A DNA stretch of 8,288 nt from CBDTYW01 sp965364735 (GTDB lineage Bacteria > Actinomycetota > Nitriliruptoria > Nitriliruptorales > Nitriliruptoraceae). Both the position numbers and the translations under genes were made by a program. The notes under the pieces were generated by a model. That model did no database searches. It saw only the letters and a program-made list of their open reading frames with translations, and was not told where the DNA came from. Positions 1-6,311 of this stretch are shown piece by piece. Position 1 is the stretch's first letter, and every line of letters begins with the position of its first letter. The stretch lies in assembly GCA_965364735.1 (NCBI GenBank), contig CBDTYW010000170.1, forward strand, positions 1-8,288, given 5' to 3'.

Positions 1-1
1 G

Positions 2-874
2 GATCGGCTGTTCGTCGTGTTGAAGGGCAACCGGCTCGGCCGGCCGCTCGAGGAGCTGGCCGTGGCAGCGACGGCCATCGGGGACGGCGACTTCACCCGA
101 CGTGCCCCGACGTCGGGCTTGCCCGAGCACGACGCGATCGCAGCGGCGCTCGACGGCACCTCCGAGCGGCTCGGAGAAGCCATCCAGCGCTCGCACGCCT
201 TCACCGCGGACGCCTCGCACCAGCTGCGCACACCGCTGACCGCGCTGCTGCTGCACCTCGACACGATGGCGATCGAGAATCCCGACGACCCGGACGTCAT
301 CGCGGCGAGCGGTCAGGCCACGCGTCTTGCCACCACGATCGACGAGCTCGTCTCGCTCACCCGGCTGGAGACCGGTCGCGACCGGGTCGAGGCCGAGGCG
401 CTCGTCGACCGGGTCCTGCGAGCGTTCCAGCAACGCGCCGTCGACGCGGGCCGCGAGGTCGTGCTGCGGGCCGCGACCTGCCCGCCCGTCCAGGTCCGCG
501 CAGGTGCTGTGAGCCAGGCGTTGCAGGTGCTGCTCGACAACGCCCTGGAGCACGGTGAGGGGCGCATCACGGTGCTCGTGGAGCCCGCGCACGACATGGT
601 CCGCATCGCCGTGCTCGACGAGGGCCCCGGGATCCCGAGTGCGGTCGCCGACCGCGTCAACTCCGGGACGGGCGTTGACCGCACGCAGCAAGCGCCCGTA
701 CGGGGTGGCCGAGGGCTGGAACTGGCACGGACGCTCATCGAGGCTGAAGGTGGCCGCGTCCGGGCCGAGAAGAAGGGGGACGGAACCACCGCGAGCCTCG
801 TCCTGCCCCAGGCCGCGCACCCCCAGGACGGGGGACCCACACAGATCGCCAGCCACACCGAGATCTCATCGTGA
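2..874 (+). CDS. Sensor histidine kinase, 5'-truncated (HAMP-HisKA-HATPase)
   Basis: C-terminal part of a membrane sensor kinase of a two-component system. The frame is open to the left edge, so the sensor region, membrane segments and true start lie outside. Counting from the GTG at 17, residues 6-55 are a HAMP linker (RPLEEL...IGDGDFTRR). The H-box FTADASHQLRTPL (62-74) holds the phospho-acceptor His68 (bases 218-220). The N-box LLDNALEHG has Asn175, the G1 box is DEGPGIP (201-207), and G2 is GGRGLELARTL (230-240). The family would autophosphorylate on His68 and pass phosphate to a response regulator, probably encoded just upstream. Two oddities: G2 reads GLEL rather than the usual GLGL, and the F-box/ATP-lid stretch (211-229) is poorly conserved. 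The stop codon overlaps the next gene's GTG (GTGA, 871-874), indicating translational coupling to a wall peptidase. Family assignment is firm; the signal sensed cannot be known from this fragment. Confidence 0.92.
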   Translation, partial: DRLFVVLKGNRLGRPLEELAVAATAIGDGDFTRRAPTSGLPEHDAIAAALDGTSERLGEAIQRSHAFTADASHQLRTPLTALLLHLDTMAIENPDDPDVIAASGQATRLATTIDELVSLTRLETGRDRVEAEALVDRVLRAFQQRAVDAGREVVLRAATCPPVQVRAGAVSQALQVLLDNALEHGEGRITVLVEPAHDMVRIAVLDEGPGIPSAVADRVNSGTGVDRTQQAPVRGGRGLELARTLIEAEGGRVRAEKKGDGTTASLVLPQAAHPQDGGPTQIASHTEISS

Positions 875-2184
875 TCGTCAGCCGTTTCCGCCTTCGCCGC
901 ACCGCGGTGCGCGTGGCCTCCGTCGCCACCGCCATGGCCATGTTCATGCCGGGTGTTGCGCCGACGATCGAGGCGGTTCCGGTCTGGGCCCAGACCGACG
1001 ACGAGCTCGAGGTCGAGCTCGAGAACGCGAACACCAAGGTCGACACCGTCCTGGGCGCGCTGGTCCTCACCGAGCGCGACATCAAGGAAGCCGCCGAGGA
1101 GCTCCAGGTCATCGAGGCCCGGCTCCTGGATGCACGTGGCCGGCTCCGCATCGCCGAAGGTCAGCTCGCGCTCGCTCAGGACGCAGCGACCGACGCCGAG
1201 GAGCTGCGACGCATCGCCGAGGCCGGTCTGTCCGAGGCCACGGCCCTGCTGACGTCCGCCCAGCTCGAGCTCGACGCCCAGGAAGACATCCTCGCCGAGC
1301 AGGTCACCACGACATACAAGTACGGGGGCAGCGCTGCGACCGGCAACATCGCGGTGCGGCTCATGCGTGACGCCGGGAGCGCCGAGCAGCTCGCCCACTC
1401 GATGTATCAGCTGTCCGCGATCCTCGATCACCAGGAGGTGGCGGTCAGCAAGGTCGCCGAGCTGCGCAGCGAGTACGCAGACCTTCGTGTCGACGCTGCC
1501 CGCGCGCACGACACGACCATCGTGACCCGTCGCGAGGCTGCGGCGAGCCTCTCGCTGGTCACCGACCTCGCCGAGTCCGCGCAGAACCTGGAAGCCGCCG
1601 TCCGCGCGGACCGCTCACGCCAGACGCAGCTGCTGTCGCGGCTCGAGCGTGACGCGTCCGCGAAGCGCGTCGTCCTCGCAAGCCTCGAGACGGCCCGCGA
1701 CGAGGTCGCCGGCGAGATCCGGCGTCGTCAGCTCAGCGCGTCCGCGCTCAACGGCGTCGTGTGCCTCAACATCCCCGGTGATGCGTGGTTCCAGAACGAC
1801 TGGGGCTTCCCACGCTCTGGCGGCCGGACACACAAGGGCACCGACGTCTTCGCGGACCGCAACGCGCCGGTCTACGCGATCAAGGACGGGACCATCAAGT
1901 CGCTGGACTACGTCGACAACTACGTCGTCGGCAGCGGCCGCGGCGACCTCGGCGGGATCACGGCGAGCTACTGGGTCGCCCCGAACGAGTACTGGTACAT
2001 GGCGCACCTCGAGAAGATCGAGCCGTCGTTGAAGAAGGGCGACAAGGTCGTCCAGGGCCAGCTCATCGGGTGGACCGGGAACTCGGGCAACGCCAAGACC
2101 ACGCCCACGCACACGCACGTCGGCCGATACGTGAACGGCGTCGCGCAGAACCCCTACCCGACGCTCGCGCCCGTCTGCCTCTGA
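871..2184 (+). CDS. Secreted coiled-coil M23 (LytM) peptidoglycan peptidase
   Basis: 437-residue envelope protein. Residues 1-14 are a basic n-region (SRFRLRR) and 15-31 a hydrophobic core; cleavage is plausible near Ala40 (PVWA/QTDD). Residues 43-145 and 175-290 are long Glu/Ala/Arg-rich coiled coils around a YKYGG...LMRDAGSAEQL segment, the organisation of EnvC/PcsB/RipC-type hydrolases. Residues 298-437 are an M23 zinc metallopeptidase domain: His321-xxx-Asp325 (HKGTD), His379 (YMAHL) and His414-x-His416 (THTHV), so the metal ligands and catalytic histidines are all present. The only two cysteines, Cys298 and Cys436, bracket the catalytic domain and could form a disulfide. Known role of the family: cutting peptide cross-links in peptidoglycan, often kept inactive by the coiled coil until a partner such as FtsEX engages it; no ftsEX is visible here. 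The GTG start overlaps the kinase stop and has a weak GAG-type RBS (ACCGAGATC) upstream. The 3' end overlaps the opposing YczE-type gene by 31 bp. Confidence 0.93.
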   Translation: MIVSRFRLRRTAVRVASVATAMAMFMPGVAPTIEAVPVWAQTDDELEVELENANTKVDTVLGALVLTERDIKEAAEELQVIEARLLDARGRLRIAEGQLALAQDAATDAEELRRIAEAGLSEATALLTSAQLELDAQEDILAEQVTTTYKYGGSAATGNIAVRLMRDAGSAEQLAHSMYQLSAILDHQEVAVSKVAELRSEYADLRVDAARAHDTTIVTRREAAASLSLVTDLAESAQNLEAAVRADRSRQTQLLSRLERDASAKRVVLASLETARDEVAGEIRRRQLSASALNGVVCLNIPGDAWFQNDWGFPRSGGRTHKGTDVFADRNAPVYAIKDGTIKSLDYVDNYVVGSGRGDLGGITASYWVAPNEYWYMAHLEKIEPSLKKGDKVVQGQLIGWTGNSGNAKTTPTHTHVGRYVNGVAQNPYPTLAPVCL

Positions 2185-2807
2185 GCGACGGTCAGCCTCG
2201 GCAGGACCGCGGCAACGACAGGGCCGATCGACACGGCGAACCAGACGGTGCCGATCCCGATCGTCCCGCCGAGCACGAAGCCGATCGCGAGCGCCGCGAA
2301 CTCGATCCCCGTGCGGACCGGGGCGAGCGGAAGTCCGCGGCGGGCAAGCCCGGTCATGAGACCGTCCCGAGGGCCGGGTCCGAGGCCTGCGCCGATGTAG
2401 AAGCCGGACCCGAGCCCGAAGATCACCGGCCCGACGAGCATCAGCGCCGCCCGAGGAACGATCGCTGACGGCGTGCTCACGAGCGCGAGCGTGATGTCGA
2501 CGACGAGGCCGATGATCACGGCGTTGGCGATCGTGCCGACGCCGAGCCTCTCCTTCAGCGGAATCCACAGCACCAGGAGGAACAGCCCGGTGATGATCGA
2601 GACCTGACCGATCGACAGCGGGGCGTGGGTCGCGACGCCCTGGTGGAACACGTCCCACGGAGACGCACCGAGGTCTCCGGCGATCTGCAGCCCGATCCCG
2701 ATGCCGCAGAGCACCAGACCGAACGTCAGCCGTGCGAAGCGCGCGGGGCGCTGGTCGGTCGGCAGGGGGAGCAGCACGGCAGGCCTCAGGCGTCTCGGTG
2801 TCAACAT
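2154..2807 (-). CDS. YczE/YyaS/YitT-type integral membrane protein
   Basis: 217-residue membrane protein of the YczE/YitT group, whose biochemical function is not established. Membrane segments are at about 26-46, 66-86, 92-112, 119-142 and 167-202. Family-like signatures are GASPWDVFHQG (47-57), LSIGQVSIITGL (64-75) and GAGLGPGPRDGLMTGL (139-154). The GASPWD and GPGPRD segments look like equivalent positions in two related halves. The ATG at 2807 is chosen because the frame upstream runs antisense through the DUF1206 gene and has no membrane-protein character. No clear Shine-Dalgarno precedes it; a 6-bp hairpin abuts the start codon instead. The gene lies 74 bp downstream of DUF1206 on the same strand and may share its transcript. 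The TAG stop at 2154-2156 lies inside the 3' end of the M23 gene. A transport role would be inference only. Confidence 0.86.
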   Translation of the reverse strand: MLTPRRLRPAVLLPLPTDQRPARFARLTFGLVLCGIGIGLQIAGDLGASPWDVFHQGVATHAPLSIGQVSIITGLFLLVLWIPLKERLGVGTIANAVIIGLVVDITLALVSTPSAIVPRAALMLVGPVIFGLGSGFYIGAGLGPGPRDGLMTGLARRGLPLAPVRTGIEFAALAIGFVLGGTIGIGTVWFAVSIGPVVAAVLPRLTVAQRQTGASVG

Positions 2808-2824
2808 CGTGCCCGTTCGGCACG
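2808..2824 (-). promoter_or_regulatory. Hairpin directly abutting the YczE-type start codon
   Basis: On the coding (minus) strand, CGTGCC, loop GAACG, GGCACG forms a perfect 6-bp stem that ends at the base before the ATG. It occupies the space where a ribosome binding site would normally lie. It could be a translational control hairpin or the stem of a weak terminator after DUF1206. It has no U-run. GC-rich DNA makes such stems by chance, so confidence is modest. Confidence 0.35.
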
Positions 2825-2857
2825 CTGTGCGACGAAGCCAAAGGCAGGTCGGGTGGG

Positions 2858-2895
2858 CGCGGTCAGGCGTGCTGGTCGCGGTCAGGCGTGCTGGT
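2858..2895 (-). repeat. Perfect 19-bp tandem repeat over the DUF1206 stop codon
   Basis: Two identical, directly adjacent 19-bp units, 2858-2876 and 2877-2895 (plus-strand unit CGCGGTCAGGCGTGCTGGT). The second unit in plus-strand order contains the last codons and TGA stop of the DUF1206 gene. The other lies just past the stop and contains a second TGA in another frame. The simplest reading is a tandem duplication of the gene end, by slippage or recombination. Confidence 0.9.
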
Positions 2896-3649
2896 GATGC
2901 CGGGCCTCGGCGAGGCAGAACGCGCCGAAGGCGGCGAAGCCGACGGTCACGGCCACGAGCACGATGCCGCCGACGGCGGTCTGGCGCACTTCGTTGAGCG
3001 CAACGTCCAGCCCGCCCGCGCTGCCGTCGCGCGTGATCGCGGAGTGCAGCAGGAACCCGCCGATCGTCGTGAACGAGATCGCACGACCGGTCAGCCCGAT
3101 GTTGCGCACCCACTCGAGGACGTCGCGTGCTGTCCCGGAGACCTGGGACTCGTCGAGCTCGTCCGGCTCCTCGGTCGTCGCCCAGAGCTGCCGCACCGCG
3201 ACCCCCAGCATCACGAGGCCGACGATGCCGACCGCGGCTCGGCCCGCCGTGGACCCCATGAGCGATGAGGTGCTGCCTCCGCTCGAGGTGCCTCCGCCGC
3301 CCAGGAGCGTCGAGGCAGCCAAGCCTCCGATCCCGACGTTGACCAGGGCGCGTGCCGCGGCCCCGAGCCGACCGAGCGTCGTTTCCGGGCCACCGACCTC
3401 GGGTCCGCGGACCGCCATCCACAACCGCGATGCCGCGTAGGCGAAGAGCCCGAGCGTGAGCGCGCCCAGCAGGATCTTGCCGAACGGCTGGCGGGCGATC
3501 AGATCGAACGCACCCTGCTTGTCGGCCTCGGCAGATCCGCCGAGCACCAGCTGGAGCGTGAGCAGCGACAGCACGACGTAGAGGACCCCGCGGGCGGCGA
3601 GGCCCGCACGGGCCAGCCGGCCGCCGTGGCGCTCTTCCTGATCGGTCAT
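2882..3649 (-). CDS. DUF1206 domain-containing membrane protein
   Basis: 255-residue integral membrane protein matching the DUF1206 family, which is common in actinomycetes and of unknown function. It shows the family's threefold internal repeat, each unit having two hydrophobic helices. First helices: ARAGLAARGVLYVVLSLLTL (13-32), RLGAAARALVNVGIGGLAA (94-112) and VRNIGLTGRAISFTTIGGF (181-199). Second helices: 55-80, 134-158 and 221-248. Units 1 and 3 keep the typical G-x-x-(A/G)-R pattern; unit 2 is degenerate. A Gly/Ser-rich loop (117-133) and an acidic loop (160-168, EEPDELDES) separate the units. The ATG at 3649 has a good RBS, AGGGGA, at 3656-3661 with 6-base spacing. It is divergent from the DUF819 gene, with the YczE-type gene downstream. 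The C-terminus HHQHA falls within the 19-bp tandem duplication. Confidence 0.9.
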   Translation of the reverse strand: MTDQEERHGGRLARAGLAARGVLYVVLSLLTLQLVLGGSAEADKQGAFDLIARQPFGKILLGALTLGLFAYAASRLWMAVRGPEVGGPETTLGRLGAAARALVNVGIGGLAASTLLGGGGTSSGGSTSSLMGSTAGRAAVGIVGLVMLGVAVRQLWATTEEPDELDESQVSGTARDVLEWVRNIGLTGRAISFTTIGGFLLHSAITRDGSAGGLDVALNEVRQTAVGGIVLVAVTVGFAAFGAFCLAEARHHQHA

Positions 3650-3733
3650 GTCGCGTCCCCTGTCGTGTTCTCACCGTGCCCGACGTCGGCCCCGACTAGC
3701 CTCAGCAGCCGTCGTCTCGGGAGATCGCCGCAC
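3650..3733. promoter_or_regulatory. 84-bp divergent control region between DUF1206 and DUF819
   Basis: Must hold both promoters unless one lies inside a neighbouring gene. On the minus strand AGGGGA (3656-3661) is the DUF1206 RBS. On the plus strand TAGCCT (3697-3702) fits the actinobacterial -10 pattern TANNNT, but no convincing -35 lies 16-18 bp upstream. GGGAG (3719-3723) is a plausible RBS 10 bases before the GTG at 3734. The promoter call is weak. Confidence 0.35.
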
Positions 3734-4954
3734 GTGGGGTTCGTGATCCAGCTCGTCGTGTTCCTGCTGTTCCCCGTCGCGGCGATCGTGGGGGCGCGCA
3801 AGTTCCCCCCGCTGAGGTGGCTGGGGCCGATCGTCGTCTGCTACGCCTTCGGGATCATCCTCGCGAACCTGGGGCTGACCCCTGCGCCGACGGTGGCGGG
3901 CATCGACGGGGCGGACCCGGAGTCGACCCAGACCGCCGCGGAGCTGCTGACGTCGATCACCGTGATCCTCGCCATCCCGCTCCTGCTGTTCAGCGCCGAC
4001 TTCCGCAGGTGGCTGCGGATCGCTCGTCCGGCGGGCATCTCGTTCGTCCTGTCGATGGTCTCGATCATCACGGTCTCGGCGTTCACGGTGCAGGTCTTCG
4101 ACGACCTCGGGGCGGACTCCAGCGCCGTCGCCGGCATGACCGTCGGCGTCTACACCGGCGGCACCCCGAACATGGCCGCCATCGGCCGAGCGCTGGACGT
4201 CCCCGACACCACGTTCATCGCGCTCAACGCCGCAGACCTGGCTGCGTCGGCCGTCTACCTGCTGCTGCTCATGACGGTCGCGGTCAGGGTGCTTCGCCGC
4301 TTCCTGCCGGCCTTCGTCCCGGCGGCTGTTGCTCATTCGCCCGGCCAGGACCCGCTGTTGCTCGAAAACCCCGTACATGACGGGGAAAGTGAGCAACAGG
4401 CTTCTCACGATGACTTCGCCGACGTCCCGCCGGTCCCGTCGATCCTCAAGGCCCTCGGCCTGGGCGTCATCGTGGTCGTGCTGACCGCCGGAGCGACGCT
4501 CGCGATCCTCGGCACCCTCGACTCCCAGGGGGCGGCCGCCTCCGTGATCCTGGGCGTCACGACCCTCGGCATCGCCGCGTCGTTCATCCCCGCGGTCCGT
4601 GAGGCCAAGGGCACCTACGAGGTCGGCCAGTACCTGTTCCTCGTGTTCGCGGTGGCGATCGGCAGCCAGGCGAACATCGCCCAGCTCGCCGACTCCTTCG
4701 CGACCGTCTTCCCGTACCTCGCGCTGACGCTGTTCCTGTCCGTCGCGGTCCACTACGCGCTGTGCAAGGTCTTCTCGATCGACGCCGACACGGCGATCAT
4801 CACCTCAGCCGCCGCCGTGTTCGGCCCGCCCTTCGTCGGCCCGATCGCCTCGGTCCTCGGCAACCGCGAGGTCATCGTCAGCGGCATGGCCACCGGCGTC
4901 GTCGGCCTCGCGGTCGGCAACTACGCGGGCTTGGCGGTCGCTGCGATCCTCTGA
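3734..4954 (+). CDS. DUF819-family (YjcL-like) integral membrane protein
   Basis: 406-residue polytopic membrane protein resembling the DUF819 family; transport is suspected but no substrate is established. Hydrophobic segments are at about 3-20, 31-48, 71-87, 101-121, 162-186, 240-260, 267-287, 298-312, 326-346 and 353-372, plus a Gly/Ala-rich C-terminal one (384-406). Family-like motifs are GVYTGGTPNMAAIG (138-151) in the first half and VFGPPFVGPIAS (362-373) in the second, suggesting two related halves. Residues about 188-236 are a hydrophilic linker between the halves. GTG at 3734 is preferred (GGGAG RBS 10 bases upstream); GTG at 3743 is possible. The frame stays open back to 3626, but that extension is hydrophilic, overlaps the DUF1206 start and is unlikely to be translated. 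Odd feature: residues 198-223 are encoded by an AT-rich palindromic block with atypical codons (4325-4400). It is convergent with the PLP enzyme gene, 4 bp away. Confidence 0.9.
   Translation: MGFVIQLVVFLLFPVAAIVGARKFPPLRWLGPIVVCYAFGIILANLGLTPAPTVAGIDGADPESTQTAAELLTSITVILAIPLLLFSADFRRWLRIARPAGISFVLSMVSIITVSAFTVQVFDDLGADSSAVAGMTVGVYTGGTPNMAAIGRALDVPDTTFIALNAADLAASAVYLLLLMTVAVRVLRRFLPAFVPAAVAHSPGQDPLLLENPVHDGESEQQASHDDFADVPPVPSILKALGLGVIVVVLTAGATLAILGTLDSQGAAASVILGVTTLGIAASFIPAVREAKGTYEVGQYLFLVFAVAIGSQANIAQLADSFATVFPYLALTLFLSVAVHYALCKVFSIDADTAIITSAAAVFGPPFVGPIASVLGNREVIVSGMATGVVGLAVGNYAGLAVAAIL
4326..4399. repeat. Nested inverted/direct repeat element inside the DUF819 gene
   Basis: The word CTGTTGCTC occurs at 4326-4334 and 4355-4363, and its exact reverse complement GAGCAACAG at 4391-4399. 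The outer pair extends to 10 bp (4326-4335 with 4390-4399). Inside the 4355-4399 palindrome, CCCCGT (4369-4374) pairs with ACGGGG (4380-4385) around loop ACATG, flanked symmetrically by A-rich GAAAA (4364-4368) and AAAGT (4386-4390). The block is AT-richer than its surroundings. It uses codons otherwise rare in this gene (GTT, CAT, TTG, GTA, AGT, CAA, TCT). It reads through in frame as a hydrophilic loop. Reading it as a captured small repeat or mobile palindromic element is inference; the repeat structure itself is directly visible. Confidence 0.8.
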
Positions 4955-4958
4955 TCGC

Positions 4959-6311
4959 TCAGACGTCGTAGAAGCCGTCGAGGATCGAGAGGACGAAGCC
5001 TTCGATCTGGTCCTGCTCGCCGTCGGGGATCGAGGCAACCGCGCCGTACATGGCGGCCTGGCCCTGCGTCGACAGCGACGGGTCGGCGCGGACGATGTCC
5101 ACGGCCTTCGCGAGGTCGGCGAGGAAGTCGTCCACGATCGGGGCGTGGACCGGCGTGATCATCAGGTGCAGGGCAGCCGGCTTGATGAGGCGGTCGGTGT
5201 TCCAGCCCATCTCGTCGAGCTGGTCGCCGACGGCGTAGACGTCGACGTCGTCGGATCCGGTGAAGCCGAAGACGGTCATCTGTGGCTCGCCGAGGACGTG
5301 CAGTCCCTCGATGGCGCGCACGCCGTCCATCAGGCGGCGCGTTGTCGCCATGCAGTCCTTGGCGATCGCGAGGTAGCCGTCGACGCCGATCGCGTTGAGC
5401 GCCGCCCACGCGGCGGCGATCGAGCCACCGGGGCGCGTGCCCGCGGCCGTGGGGGAGACGTAGATGCCTCCGGGCCAGTTCGTGGCCGCGTGGAACTGGT
5501 GCCGACGCAGGTCCGCGTCCCGGTACAGGATCGTGGACGCGCCCTTCGCGGCGAAGCCGTACTTGTGCACGTCCGCGGAGATCGAGGTGACCCCGTCGAC
5601 GCGGAAGTCGAACGGCGGGATGTCGTGGCCGACCACGTCGGCGCCGAGCTGCTCGACCCACGGGAGCATGAAGCCGCCGAGGCACCCGTCCACGTGCATG
5701 CCGATGCCGTGCTCCTTCGCCAACGCCCCGAGCGCGGTGATGTCGTCGATCACCCCGTGCGGGTAGCCGGGCGCGGAGCCGACGATCGCGACGGTCTGGT
5801 CATCGATCGCCGCGGCCATGCCAGCCACGTCTGCGCGCAGGTCCTCGCCGCAGTCGACGTGGCGGATCTCGACGCCGACGTAGTGCCCGGCCTTCGTGAA
5901 GGCCGGGTGGGCGCTGAGCGGCAGGACCATGTTCGGGCGCGTGACGCCTTTCGTCGCGATGCCCCAGTCGCGGTACGTCTTCACCGCGACCATGATCGAC
6001 TCGGACCCGCCTGAGGTCATCGTCCCGGCGACGTGCTCGTCGCCGTTGAGCATGTCTGCCGTCATCCGTACGACCTGGGCCTCCATCTGGCGCAGGGACC
6101 CGAACGCGACCGGGTTGAGGGCGTTCTCGGAGAAGAACTTCCCGTAGACCTCCTTGAGGAAGCCCGAGTGCTCGTCGGAGCGGTGATAGACGAGGCTGAA
6201 GGTTCGTCCTGCGTGCCAGTCGGCGTCATCGGCGCGCAGCGTGTCGAGATCCTTGAGGATCTCTCCTCGATCACGGCCGGTCGTCGGGATCTTGGTGACG
6301 GGATCAGGCAC
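4959..6311 (-). CDS. PLP-dependent sphingosine-1-phosphate-lyase-like enzyme
   Basis: 450-residue fold-type I PLP enzyme of the group II decarboxylase / S1P lyase group. The cofactor-binding TSGGSES motif (99-105) and SAHPAF with His135 are present. HVDGCLGGF (206-214) carries Asp208, expected to contact the pyridine nitrogen. SADVHKYGFAAKG (245-257) carries the Schiff-base Lys250 (bases 5562-5564). PGYPHGVIDDI (181-191) and TAAGTRPGG (288-296) also match S1P-lyase-like proteins. Known members split phosphorylated sphingoid bases into an aldehyde and phosphoethanolamine. Many bacterial homologues have other or unknown substrates and are annotated as aspartate aminotransferase-family decarboxylases. 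There is no N-terminal membrane anchor, so it is probably cytoplasmic. The start is uncertain: the frame extends to an ATG at 6395, but GTG 6311 is preferred. The extra 28 residues do not look like the family, and a candidate promoter (6352-6380) lies within that extension. Convergent with DUF819 (4-bp gap), divergent from the molybdoenzyme. Confidence 0.88.
   Translation of the reverse strand: MPDPVTKIPTTGRDRGEILKDLDTLRADDADWHAGRTFSLVYHRSDEHSGFLKEVYGKFFSENALNPVAFGSLRQMEAQVVRMTADMLNGDEHVAGTMTSGGSESIMVAVKTYRDWGIATKGVTRPNMVLPLSAHPAFTKAGHYVGVEIRHVDCGEDLRADVAGMAAAIDDQTVAIVGSAPGYPHGVIDDITALGALAKEHGIGMHVDGCLGGFMLPWVEQLGADVVGHDIPPFDFRVDGVTSISADVHKYGFAAKGASTILYRDADLRRHQFHAATNWPGGIYVSPTAAGTRPGGSIAAAWAALNAIGVDGYLAIAKDCMATTRRLMDGVRAIEGLHVLGEPQMTVFGFTGSDDVDVYAVGDQLDEMGWNTDRLIKPAALHLMITPVHAPIVDDFLADLAKAVDIVRADPSLSTQGQAAMYGAVASIPDGEQDQIEGFVLSILDGFYDV

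Noticed and set aside
313..1509. 398-codon minus-strand open frame
   Set aside because: It lies antisense to the well-supported kinase and peptidase genes and has low-complexity composition, so it is a frame shadow. Similar long shadows at 1615-2841, 3671-4753 and 6423-8096 were dismissed for the same reason.
2808..3674. Long minus-strand open frame continuous with the YczE-type gene (506 codons in total)
   Set aside because: The upstream 289 codons run through the DUF1206 gene in another frame and give Arg/Gly/Pro-rich sequence with no membrane character. This is typical of a GC-rich shadow frame.
3626..3733. N-terminal extension of the DUF819 protein starting at ATG 3626
   Set aside because: It overlaps the DUF1206 start codon and RBS, the added residues are hydrophilic and unlike the family, and a GTG with an RBS lies at 3734.
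4944..4987. CGATCCTC/GAGGATCG inverted repeat across the DUF819/PLP-enzyme convergent junction
   Set aside because: An 8-bp stem with a 28-base loop, mostly inside coding sequence and without a T-run, is too weak to call a terminator.
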